Source: JBDSSS01 sp039928615 (GTDB taxonomy: Bacteria; Actinomycetota; Actinomycetes; Actinomycetales; Dermatophilaceae). From it: DNA of 29,702 nucleotides. The DNA lies in contig JBDSSS010000199.1 in NCBI GenBank assembly GCA_039928615.1, positions 1 through 29,702 of the forward strand, read 5' to 3'. This document shows, piece by piece, positions 15,291 through 22,065 of the stretch. Position numbers and translations under genes: made by a program. Within the stretch, counting starts at the first letter, position 1, and each line of letters begins with the position of its first letter. Below the pieces are notes generated by a model. That model was not told where the DNA came from, did not search any database, and was given only the letters and a program-made list of their open reading frames with translations.

Positions 15291-15323
15291 GGGTGGGCAG
15301 CGGGTGGGTCGCGGGTGGGCGGG
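15291..15323 (+). other. G-quadruplex-capable G-tract cluster
   Basis: Seven GGG tracts lie within 33 nt: 15291-15293, 15295-15297, 15302-15304, 15306-15308, 15313-15315, 15317-15319 and 15321-15323, with loops of 1 or 4 nt. The G-rich strand is opposite to the fahA transcript, so a quadruplex would form on the template strand between the unknown gene and fahA. G-rich DNA is common here, but such regular spacing is notable. Confidence 0.55.
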
Positions 15324-15325
15324 TG

Positions 15326-16165
15326 TCAGGCTGGCGCGTCGAGCAGGCCGAGTGCGGTGAGCTCGCCGATCGGGTCGAGCACCCCGCAGCAGCCGTAGGC
15401 CGTGAAGCTGGCCCGCACACGGGCCGCGGAGTCGGCGTCGAGCCGGATCATGCGGTCGACGAGCACCTCGGCCGACGTCTGCGCGAGGATGCCGGCGAGC
15501 TCGTCGGACTCGGCCCCATCGAGGGCCTCGTGCGTCGCGAGGAGCACGTTGAGCAGGCCGTGCTGGGGCTCGCCCTCGATGGTGCGGACGGCGTGGTGCA
15601 GGCCCCCGGTCAGCTTGAAAGCGAGCCCGCGCAGGATGACTCCGTCGAGGAAGCGGGCCAGGACCTGCTCGTCGGGCCAGGCCCAGGACAGGGTCGCGCC
15701 GGTGCGGAACTTCGCCTGCACGTCGGCCTCGTCGTCGACGGCGGAGGCGATGTCGTCGAGCGCGCGCTCCTGCTCGGTGTCGAGTCCGACCTCGACGGAG
15801 AGCGGGACCTCGAGGTCGAGGGCCGCCCGCCAGCCGTCGGCCCAGCCGAGCTCGGCGCCGGTGACCACGAGGTGCGGGTCGTCGCGCAGTAGGGAGACGG
15901 CGTCGGCCAGCGGTGCCGCGGGAGCTCCGGGCCGGACGACGAGACCGACCTCGAGGGGGCTCGTGACGCAGCGCTCGTCGTCGCCGGCGAGGCGGGCGAG
16001 CTCGGCCGCGGCGCCGGCGGGCACGAGCAGCGGGCCGAGCTGGGCGGCATACGGCCCGACCCGGCGCTCGAGGTGCTCGTGCACGGCGACGTCGAGCGCA
16101 GCGTCACCCGGCGGGAAGACGGCGGCGTCGTCGATGAGACGGAGCAGCAGCGGCGACCTTGACAT
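15326..16165 (-). CDS. Uncharacterised protein in the tyrosine-degradation cluster
   Basis: 279 aa, function not recognised. Notable segments are RLIDDAAVFPPGDA (9-22), VQAKFRTGATL (149-159), LAFKLTGGLHHAVRT (181-195) and TAYGCCGVLD near the C-terminus. Alternating strand-like (PLLVPAG, VGLVVRPG, LVVTGAELG, LSVEVGLD) and helix-like stretches resemble an alpha/beta barrel. There is no signal peptide or membrane helix. It is the first gene of an operon with fahA and is divergent from hmgA, so a job in homogentisate degradation is likely. Between hmgA and fahA the pathway needs a maleylacetoacetate isomerase, and none is recognisable here. Whether this protein does that is speculation. A -10 element 7 nt upstream suggests a leaderless mRNA. 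Confidence 0.8.
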   Translation of the reverse strand: MSRSPLLLRLIDDAAVFPPGDAALDVAVHEHLERRVGPYAAQLGPLLVPAGAAAELARLAGDDERCVTSPLEVGLVVRPGAPAAPLADAVSLLRDDPHLVVTGAELGWADGWRAALDLEVPLSVEVGLDTEQERALDDIASAVDDEADVQAKFRTGATLSWAWPDEQVLARFLDGVILRGLAFKLTGGLHHAVRTIEGEPQHGLLNVLLATHEALDGAESDELAGILAQTSAEVLVDRMIRLDADSAARVRASFTAYGCCGVLDPIGELTALGLLDAPA

Positions 16166-16172
16166 GCTCCGC

Positions 16173-16178
16173 AGGGTA
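16173..16178 (-). promoter_or_regulatory. -10 element of the unknown-fahA operon
   Basis: Read on the minus strand, TACCCT matches TANNNT and ends 7 nt before the ATG at 16165, which has no well-placed ribosome site. This is the leaderless layout seen at several other genes in the window. Confidence 0.45.
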
Positions 16179-16205
16179 CTCCACTGTGGCAGAAGCGATA
16201 CGCGG

Positions 16206-16224
16206 GCGTCCGTTGAGCGGACGC
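16206..16224. promoter_or_regulatory. Candidate operator between the fahA operon and hmgA
   Basis: GCGTCCG and CGGACGC form perfect 7-bp arms around TTGAG. The element sits in the 92-nt divergent region, 34 nt before the hmgA start and 41 nt from the other operon's start. The IclR-family gene after hmgA is the obvious candidate to bind it (inference). Confidence 0.4.
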
Positions 16225-16257
16225 GGCGGCGCGGACGACGAAGGAGCGGTGAACGAC

Positions 16258-17526
16258 ATGGCGCACTACCTGGCGGCCGGCAACATCCCCCCGAAGCGGC
16301 ACACCCAGCACCGTCGGGAGTCGGGCGAGCTCTACCACGAGGAGCTGATGGGGGAGGAGGGCTTCAGCTCGGACAGCTCGCTGCTCTACCACCGCAACAT
16401 CCCGTCGAGCATCACCGCCTCCCGTGTCTGGGACCTGCCCGACCAGTCGACGACGCCCAACCATCCGCTGACTCCCCGGCACCTGAAGCTGCACGACCTC
16501 TTCGAGACCGGCTCCGTGGCGGGCACCGACGTCGTGACGGGACGTCGACTCGTCCTCGGCAACGCCGACGTGCGAATCTCGTATGCCGTGGCCGGGGCGC
16601 CGAGTCCCTGGTACCGCAACGGGATCGGTGACGAGTGCGTCTACGTCGAGCGCGGCAGGGGCCGCGTCGAGACGGTCTTCGGTGCGTTCGACGTCGGACC
16701 GGGCGACTACGTGATCATCCCCCGGGCGACGACCCACCGCTGGCTGCCGGTCGCCTCCGAGGACGACCCCCTCCGTGCCGACTTCAGGGCGTACTGCATC
16801 GAGGCCAACAGCCACATCGCGCCGCCGAAGCGGTACCTCAGCCGCTACGGCCAGCTGCTCGAGCACGCCCCCTACTGTGAGCGCGACCTGCGGCTGCCGG
16901 ACGGGCCGCTCCTCGCCGAGGACGTCGGCGCGGCCGCCGACGAGGCGACCGAGGTGCTCATCAAGCACCGCGGCTCCGGGCCCGGCGGGGTCGTCGGCAC
17001 GGTCCACACGCTGCCGCACCACCCGCTCGACGTCGTGGGCTGGGACGGCTGCCTCTACCCCTACGTCTTCAACGTGCGCGACTTCGAGCCGATCACCGGC
17101 CGGATCCACCAGCCGCCGCCCGTGCACCAGGTGTTCGAGGGGGCGAACTTCGTCATCTGCAACTTCGTCCCCCGCAAGGTCGACTACCACCCGCTGGCCA
17201 TCCCGGTGCCCTACTACCACTCGAACGTCGACAGCGACGAGATCATGTTCTACGTCGACGGTGACTACGAGGCGCGCAAGGGGTCCGGCATCGGGCGAGG
17301 ATCGATCTCGGTCCACCCGGGTGGGCACGCCCACGGTCCGCAGCCCGGGGCGACCGAGGGGGCGATCGGCGCCGAGAGCTTCGACGAGCTCGCCGTCATG
17401 GTCGACACGTTCCGCCCGCTCGACCTCGGCGAAGGCGGATCCGCCTGCGACGACGGGGTCTACGCGCTGTCGTGGGCCCGGAGTGCGGCCGCTGGGGGCC
17501 AGACCCAGCCGCACACCGAGGGCTGA
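16258..17526 (+). CDS. hmgA: Homogentisate 1,2-dioxygenase
   Basis: 422 aa from the ATG at 16258, with AAGGAG at 16241-16246. It opens the ring of homogentisate with O2 to give maleylacetoacetate. The cupin-type iron centre is visible as YYHSNVDSDEIMFYV (His321, Glu328) and HPGGHAHGP (His359), aligning with human His335, Glu341 and His371. LYPYVFNVRDFEPITG and NFVPRKVDYHPLAIPVPYYH are typical of the family. It is a shorter, actinobacterial type, with little resemblance to the human N-terminal half. It is divergent from the unknown-fahA operon and 5 nt upstream of the IclR gene. hpd, the preceding enzyme, lies 3.7 kb upstream. Confidence 0.94.
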   Translation: MAHYLAAGNIPPKRHTQHRRESGELYHEELMGEEGFSSDSSLLYHRNIPSSITASRVWDLPDQSTTPNHPLTPRHLKLHDLFETGSVAGTDVVTGRRLVLGNADVRISYAVAGAPSPWYRNGIGDECVYVERGRGRVETVFGAFDVGPGDYVIIPRATTHRWLPVASEDDPLRADFRAYCIEANSHIAPPKRYLSRYGQLLEHAPYCERDLRLPDGPLLAEDVGAAADEATEVLIKHRGSGPGGVVGTVHTLPHHPLDVVGWDGCLYPYVFNVRDFEPITGRIHQPPPVHQVFEGANFVICNFVPRKVDYHPLAIPVPYYHSNVDSDEIMFYVDGDYEARKGSGIGRGSISVHPGGHAHGPQPGATEGAIGAESFDELAVMVDTFRPLDLGEGGSACDDGVYALSWARSAAAGGQTQPHTEG

Positions 17527-17531
17527 GCGGC

Positions 17532-18197
17532 GTGGTGGAGCCGGCGGGGCGCGCGGGGCCCGAGACCTCGCGGACGCTCGATCGGGGCCTGCGGCTGCTC
17601 GAGCTGCTGGCCGAGCGCGAGCAGGTCGCCGGACTGACGATCACCGAGCTCGCGGCGGCGCTCGGCGTGGGACGGCCCGTCGTCTACCGACTCGTCGGCA
17701 CGCTCGAGGAGCACCGGCTCGTCACCCGCCAGGCCGACGGCCGGGTGCGGGTGGGCCTCGGCGTGAGCCGGCTCGCCGCCGCAGTGACGCCGATCGTGCG
17801 CAGCGAGGCCCGGCCGGTCCTGCGCGAGCTCGCGGACGCGGTGGGGGCGACGGCCCACCTGACCGTCGCGGAGGGGGACGAGGCGCTCGCCCTCGTCGTC
17901 GTCGAGCCGACGTGGACCGACTTCCACGTGGCCTACCGGTCGGGGGCCCGCCACCCGCTCGACCAGGGCGCCGCGGGGCGGGCCATCCTCGCCGGACGTG
18001 CGGGACGGTCCGAGGTGGTCGCCACCGATGGTGAGCTCCAGTCCGGGGCCCACGGGCTGGCGGTGCCGGTCCTCGGGGAGCCCGGAGGGCTCGTCGACGC
18101 CTCGGTCGGCGTCGTCGCGCTCGCCCCGCTCGACCGGACGGTGATCGGCCCGCACCTGCTCCGGGCCAGCGCTGCGCTGGCCCGGGTGCTGCGCTGA
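17532..18197 (+). CDS. IclR family transcriptional regulator
   Basis: About 221 aa. The N-terminal winged HTH reads RTLDRGLRLLELLAE, then LTITELAAALGVGRPVVYRLVGTL. The C-terminal effector domain has ATAHLTVAEGDEALALVVVEP, SGARHPLDQGAAGRAILAG and AVPVLG near its end. The IclR family often controls aromatic catabolism, including homogentisate genes in other bacteria. It follows hmgA by 5 nt, so it is in the same transcript and probably senses homogentisate or a later intermediate (inference). The GTG at 17532 is chosen because of GAGGG upstream; GTG at 17535 is also possible. It converges on pncA with a 14-nt gap and no visible terminator. Confidence 0.88.
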   Translation: MVEPAGRAGPETSRTLDRGLRLLELLAEREQVAGLTITELAAALGVGRPVVYRLVGTLEEHRLVTRQADGRVRVGLGVSRLAAAVTPIVRSEARPVLRELADAVGATAHLTVAEGDEALALVVVEPTWTDFHVAYRSGARHPLDQGAAGRAILAGRAGRSEVVATDGELQSGAHGLAVPVLGEPGGLVDASVGVVALAPLDRTVIGPHLLRASAALARVLR

Positions 18198-18211
18198 CCG
18201 TGCCCGCGGGC

Positions 18212-18865
18212 CTAGGCGGAGGCGGACGGGTCGGCGACGGTGGGGGAGCCGACGAGGCGGATACCGGCGCCGGCCAGCTGCTCGAGAGCCGCGTCCGTCG
18301 TCGCGCGGGCGACGCCGGCGGTGAGGTCGAGCAGGACGGTCGTGTCGAAGCCGGCCTCCCGGGCGTCGAGGGCGGTGGCCCGCACGCAGTGGTCGGTCGC
18401 GATGCCGACGACGTCGACGTGCTCGACCTCGCGGGACGCGAGCCAGCTGGTGAGCGAGCTCGCGTCCGCGTCGTCACCGCGTCCCTCGAACCCGCTGTAG
18501 GCAGCGGCGAACTCGCCCTTGCGGAAGACCGCCTCGACCCGCCGGACGGCGCCGGCGAGGTCGGGGTGGAACTCGGCCCCCTCGCTGTCGGCGACGCAGT
18601 GCACCGGCCAGGAGTCGACGAAGTCGGGCGTCTCGGAGAAGTGGGCACCAGGGTCGACGTGCCAGTCGGCGGTCGCCACGACGTGCGTGTAGTCGGCCGC
18701 GTGGTGGATGACGTGCTGGGTGATCTCCGCGGCGACGGAGGCGCCCCCCGTCACGGCGAGCGACCCGCCCTCGCAGAAGTCGTTCTGCACGTCGACGATG
18801 ATCAGCGCCCGCACCTCGGGTCGCAGGTCGCCGGTCTCGGTCGTCTCTGTCGAGCTCGCTGACAT
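18212..18865 (-). CDS. pncA: Nicotinamidase (isochorismatase-like)
   Basis: 217 aa. It hydrolyses nicotinamide to nicotinate in NAD salvage. The catalytic triad is visible: Asp25 (IIVDVQNDFC), Lys116 (FRKGE) and Cys160 (IATDHCVRATALDA). Metal ligands are Asp67, His69 and His75 in ATADWHVDPGAHF, with His89 (WPVHC) the fourth. It starts 1 nt after the pncB stop, with an AGGAGG site inside the end of pncB, so translation is coupled and nicotinate passes straight to PncB. Enzymes of this kind also activate pyrazinamide in mycobacteria. Confidence 0.95.
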   Translation of the reverse strand: MSASSTETTETGDLRPEVRALIIVDVQNDFCEGGSLAVTGGASVAAEITQHVIHHAADYTHVVATADWHVDPGAHFSETPDFVDSWPVHCVADSEGAEFHPDLAGAVRRVEAVFRKGEFAAAYSGFEGRGDDADASSLTSWLASREVEHVDVVGIATDHCVRATALDAREAGFDTTVLLDLTAGVARATTDAALEQLAGAGIRLVGSPTVADPSASA

Positions 18866-18866
18866 C

Positions 18867-20156
18867 TCAGTCCTCCTGGTAGATCGTCGGGATGACGGGC
18901 TCGCCCCGGGACAGCTGGGTCGCCGCCCTCGGTAGCTCGGCCCGCGAGGCCTCGTGGCGAGCACGGGCGGTGTGGATGTCGTGGGCTCCGACGACCTCGC
19001 CGCCGCGGACGAGGTCGACCATGAGGGCCCGGTCGTCACCGTCGTCGGCGGGGCGCTCACCCACCCCGATCACCTCGGCCTGGGCGATCCCCGTCGGGCC
19101 GAGCCGGCGCAGCGCCCACTTGCGGCCGCCGACAGTGGCCTTGTCCTTGCTCTTCTTGGCCACGCCCTGCATGACGCCGGAGCCGTCCTCGCGCTGCACG
19201 AGCTTGTAGACCATCGAGGCGGTCGGCGCGCCCGATCCGGTGACGAGCGCCGTGCCGACGCCGTAGCCGGTGACGGGACCGGCGGCGAGGCCCGCGATCG
19301 CGTACTCGTCGAGGTCGGACGTGACGATGATGCCGGTCCCGGTGTGGCCCGCCGCGTCGAGCTGGGCCCGGACCTCGGTCGCCTGGATGAGCAGGTCGCC
19401 GGAGTCGAGACGGACGGCGCCGAGCTCGGGGCCGGCCACCTCGAGGGCAAGCTCGACGGCATGGTGCACGTCGTAGGTGTCGACGAGCAGCGTCGTCCCC
19501 GCGCCGAGGGAGGCGACCTGCGCGGTGAAGGCCTCACGTTCCGAGTCGTAGAGCAGGGTGAAGGCGTGGGCGGCGGTGCCCGTCGTCGGGACGCCGTGAC
19601 GACGGCCCGCCTCGAGGTTGCTCGTCGCCGTGAACCCCGCGATGTAGACCGCCCTCGCGGCCGCCACCGCTGCTTCCTCATGGGTGCGCCGCGAGCCCAT
19701 CTCGATGACCGGCCGCTGCCCGGCGGCCGATGTCATCCGTGACGCGGCGGAGGCGATCGCCGTGTCGTGGTTCAGGATCGACAGGGCGAGTGTCTCGAGC
19801 ACGACTCCCTCGGCAAAGCTCGACTCGACGACGAGGACCGGCGACCCCGGGAAGTAGCAGTCACCCTCGGCGTAACCGCTCACCTGACCGCGGAAGCGGT
19901 AGTCGGCGAGGAAGGCCACGGTGGCGGCGTCGACGACTCCGTGGTCTGACAGGAAGCGCAGCTCGTCGTCGCCGAACCGGAAGTTTCGGAGCGCGTCGAG
20001 GAAGCGTCCCGTCCCGGCCACGACGCCGTAGCGCCGCCCGTCGGGCAGGCGGCGGGCGAAGACCTCGAAGACGCAGCGTCGGTGCGCCTCGCCCGAGGCC
20101 AAGGCGGCCTGCAGCATCGTCAGCTCGTAGTGGTCGGTCATCAGCGCGGTGCTCAC
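18867..20156 (-). CDS. pncB: Nicotinate phosphoribosyltransferase
   Basis: 429 aa. It makes nicotinate mononucleotide from nicotinate and PRPP with ATP. Family motifs are LMTDHYELTM at the start, FEVFARRLP, EMGSRRTHEEAA, GFTATSN, GTAAHAF (193-199, holding the expected phospho-histidine His197), DTYD, RLDSGDL and TSDLDEYAI. The length is normal. It is the first gene of the pncB-pncA operon. A GTG start is used with only a weak ribosome site. It is divergent from clpS across 65 nt that carry a large palindrome with both -10 elements. The same pncB/clpS divergence exists in M. tuberculosis (Rv1330c/Rv1331). Confidence 0.95.
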   Translation of the reverse strand: MSTALMTDHYELTMLQAALASGEAHRRCVFEVFARRLPDGRRYGVVAGTGRFLDALRNFRFGDDELRFLSDHGVVDAATVAFLADYRFRGQVSGYAEGDCYFPGSPVLVVESSFAEGVVLETLALSILNHDTAIASAASRMTSAAGQRPVIEMGSRRTHEEAAVAAARAVYIAGFTATSNLEAGRRHGVPTTGTAAHAFTLLYDSEREAFTAQVASLGAGTTLLVDTYDVHHAVELALEVAGPELGAVRLDSGDLLIQATEVRAQLDAAGHTGTGIIVTSDLDEYAIAGLAAGPVTGYGVGTALVTGSGAPTASMVYKLVQREDGSGVMQGVAKKSKDKATVGGRKWALRRLGPTGIAQAEVIGVGERPADDGDDRALMVDLVRGGEVVGAHDIHTARARHEASRAELPRAATQLSRGEPVIPTIYQED

Positions 20157-20187
20157 CGTGGCAGCCTACGGGCGCACCGGATGCGTG

Positions 20188-20215
20188 AACCTAGGACCCG
20201 CGGGCGTCCTAGGGT
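20188..20215. promoter_or_regulatory. Palindrome with back-to-back -10 elements, pncB/clpS
   Basis: CCTAGGAC (20190-20197) and GTCCTAGG (20206-20213) are perfect 8-bp arms around 8 nt. The right arm overlaps TAGGGT (20210-20215), the clpS -10, 6 nt from its GTG. The left arm, read on the minus strand, overlaps TAGGTT (20193 to 20188), a -10 for pncB with a leader of about 25 nt. A repressor bound here would block both promoters at once. Whether the symmetry is an operator or only two facing -10 boxes is open. Confidence 0.5.
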
Positions 20216-20221
20216 GGGACG

Positions 20222-20527
20222 GTGACCGCCACCCACCTGTCCATCGCTCCGGCCACCGAAGAGGTGGTCGTGGCCGACGCGGAGGTCGCCCCGGACCTGC
20301 CGTGGGTGACCCTGGTCTGGAACGACCCCGTCAACCTGATGAGCTACGTGACGTGGGTCTTCGAGACCTACTTCGGCTACGACCGACCGAAGTCGGAGAG
20401 GCTGATGATGGACGTCCACCTCAAGGGCCGCGCCGTCGTCTCGAACGGGCCCCGCGAGTCGATGGAGCGCGACGCCGAGGCGCTGCAGGGCTACGGCCTC
20501 TGGGCCACCTTCGAGAAGGACTCCTGA
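20222..20527 (+). CDS. clpS: ATP-dependent Clp protease adaptor ClpS
   Basis: 101 aa. It delivers N-degron substrates to ClpAP/ClpCP. The N-end residue pocket is visible: WNDPVN (33-38) with Asn34 and Asp35, YVTWVF, and DVHLKG with His66. The tail EALQGYGLWATFEKDS has the expected final strand. The first 27 residues are a flexible region slightly longer than usual. The GTG start sits 6 nt after a -10 element, so the mRNA is probably leaderless. The stop overlaps the DUF2017 start (TGATG), the standard actinobacterial pair. Confidence 0.95.
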   Translation: MTATHLSIAPATEEVVVADAEVAPDLPWVTLVWNDPVNLMSYVTWVFETYFGYDRPKSERLMMDVHLKGRAVVSNGPRESMERDAEALQGYGLWATFEKDS

Positions 20528-21225
20528 TGGCGCGGGCGTTCCTGCGGGAGGACGAGGCCTTCGTCGCCGTGCTCGACGAGGTGGAGCGAGTCGTCCTGTC
20601 CGGCCTCATGCAGCAGACCCGGCAGCTGCTCTCGCCCGAGGTCGAGACGACCGGTGACGTCTTCGACGACCTCGTCTCCTCGATGGGCGTCTCCCTCGCG
20701 GCCGGGGACCAGGCAGCGGAATCCTCTGTCCCGCCAGGCGATCCGGCGGACGTCACCGAGCGTGACCCAGCCCTCGACCGGCTCCTGCCGACGGCTCACC
20801 GCGGGGACGACCAGGTCGCCGCCGAGTTCCGCCGGCTCACCGAGGAGGGCCTGCGCCAGCGCAAGAGCGGCAACCTCGACGTCGCGCTGGGAGCGCTGTC
20901 AGCGGCTGACCGCGACCGGGTGAGCCTCGACGCGCAGCAGGCCCCGGCCTTCCTGATGGCCCTCACCGACGTGCGGCTGCTCCTCGCCGAGCGGATGGGC
21001 ATGCGCACGGAGGAGGACGCCGAAGCCCTCCACGTCGCCATGGAGACACTCGATGACGACGAGCCGCTCGGTTACGCGATGGCGTGGTACGACCTGCTCA
21101 CCTGGCTCCAGGAGACCTTGACCCATGCCCTGATGGGCGACGACCTCGCCTACGACGAGGACGACGAGGACGACGAGGACGACGAGGACGACGAGGACGA
21201 CGAGGACGACGCGGACGACCTGTGA
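20527..21225 (+). CDS. DUF2017 family protein with an acidic repeat tail
   Basis: 232 aa, corresponding to Rv1332 of M. tuberculosis by position and by sequence (FLREDEAFVAVLDEVERVVLSGLMQQ, ADRDRVSLDAQQAPAFLMALTDVRLLLAERMG). It is mainly helical and of unknown function. It is coupled to clpS, so a link to regulated proteolysis is plausible. The odd part is the C-terminus: after ALMGDDLAY it ends in about 20 Asp/Glu residues encoded by a 9-bp tandem repeat. This tail is not expected from the rest of the family as I know it. Confidence 0.9.
   Translation: MARAFLREDEAFVAVLDEVERVVLSGLMQQTRQLLSPEVETTGDVFDDLVSSMGVSLAAGDQAAESSVPPGDPADVTERDPALDRLLPTAHRGDDQVAAEFRRLTEEGLRQRKSGNLDVALGALSAADRDRVSLDAQQAPAFLMALTDVRLLLAERMGMRTEEDAEALHVAMETLDDDEPLGYAMAWYDLLTWLQETLTHALMGDDLAYDEDDEDDEDDEDDEDDEDDADDL
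21154..21216 (+). repeat. 9-bp tandem repeat coding for an Asp/Glu tail
   Basis: Six perfect copies of GACGAGGAC (21154-21207) and a seventh with one change (GACGCGGAC, 21208-21216), then GAC CTG TGA. Each unit codes Asp-Glu-Asp. The length of 9 keeps the frame whatever the copy number, so slippage would only change the tail length. Confidence 0.95.
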
Positions 21226-21269
21226 CGTAGGCGACGCGCCGCCTCTGCGCCGACGTCGGTGCCAGAGCC

Positions 21270-21275
21270 TAGGGT
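21270..21275 (+). promoter_or_regulatory. -10 element of the MBL hydrolase gene
   Basis: TAGGGT lies 7 nt before the GTG at 21283, nearly the same arrangement as at clpS (same hexamer, 6 nt). It suggests separate, leaderless transcription of the hydrolase despite the short distance from DUF2017. GGGAG at 21277-21281 is too close to the GTG to be a normal ribosome site. Confidence 0.45.
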
Positions 21276-21282
21276 CGGGAGC

Positions 21283-22050
21283 GTGGATGTCACCATCGTC
21301 GGCTGCTCCGGATCCTTCGCGGGTCCGGACTCGCCCGCGTCGAGCTACCTCGTGCGGGCCGAGCACGAGGGCCGCACGTGGAGCCTCGTGCTCGACCTCG
21401 GCAACGGCGCCCTCGGTGCGCTCCAGCGCCACGTCGACCCGCTCGCCGTCGATGCCTACCTGCTCAGCCACCTCCACGTCGACCACTTCATCGACCTCTG
21501 CGGGCTCTACGTGATGATGCGCTACGTGCCGGGCGGGGTGTCGCGCCCGCCGATGCCCACGTGGGGGCCCGAGGGCACCGGGGCCCACCTGGCGCGCGCC
21601 TACGGCAACACCGGCGTCGAGGACGTCGGCGGGGTCTTCGACTTCGGGGTGATCCGCGACCGCGAGCCGCTCGTCGTCGGGCCCTTCACCGTCACCCCGT
21701 TCCGCGTCAACCACCCCGTCGAGGCGTTCGGCCTGCGCGTCGAGGCGGGTGGGCGGGTCCTCGCCTACACCGGCGACACCGACAGCTGCCCCGCGCTGAC
21801 CCCGCTGATGGCAGGCGCTGACCTCGTCCTGGCCGACTCGGCGTTCGTCGACGGCCGCGACGCAGCCCGCGACATCCACCTCACCGGCAGCCGCGCCGCG
21901 TGCGCCGCAGTCGGGGCCGGTGGGGTGCGGCGGCTCATGCTCACCCACCTGCCGGCGTGGAACGACCCGGAGGTATGCCGCTCACAGGCCGCCGCGGTCT
22001 GGCCCGGTGACGTCGAGGTGGCCGAGCCCGGCGCGACGTACTCGTTGTAG
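21283..22050 (+). CDS. MBL-fold metallo-hydrolase, Rv1339-like (possible cAMP phosphodiesterase)
   Basis: 255 aa. The metallo-beta-lactamase zinc motif is SHLHVDHF (His63, His65, Asp67, His68); FRVNHPVEAFG, YTGDTDSC and LTHLPAW provide the later ligands. The Gly-rich start VTIVGCSGSFAGPDSPASSYLV is typical of the group. By sequence type and by its place near rph and rdgB it matches M. tuberculosis Rv1339, which has been reported to hydrolyse cyclic AMP; other relatives are called RNase Z-like. The enzyme is expected to act in the cytoplasm on a small phosphodiester. In M. tuberculosis murI precedes it and rph follows; here both neighbours differ. It converges on the permease gene with a 15-nt gap. 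Confidence 0.87.
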   Translation: MDVTIVGCSGSFAGPDSPASSYLVRAEHEGRTWSLVLDLGNGALGALQRHVDPLAVDAYLLSHLHVDHFIDLCGLYVMMRYVPGGVSRPPMPTWGPEGTGAHLARAYGNTGVEDVGGVFDFGVIRDREPLVVGPFTVTPFRVNHPVEAFGLRVEAGGRVLAYTGDTDSCPALTPLMAGADLVLADSAFVDGRDAARDIHLTGSRAACAAVGAGGVRRLMLTHLPAWNDPEVCRSQAAAVWPGDVEVAEPGATYSL

Positions 22051-22065
22051 CGGGCCCTCCTGCCG

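Noticed and set aside
14339..15892. 517-codon plus-strand frame over fahA and the unknown gene
   Set aside because: Low-complexity antisense product; fahA on the opposite strand has all its catalytic residues.
15610..17514. 634-codon minus-strand frame over hmgA
   Set aside because: Antisense to hmgA, whose iron ligands are intact; the upstream part has no recognisable domain.
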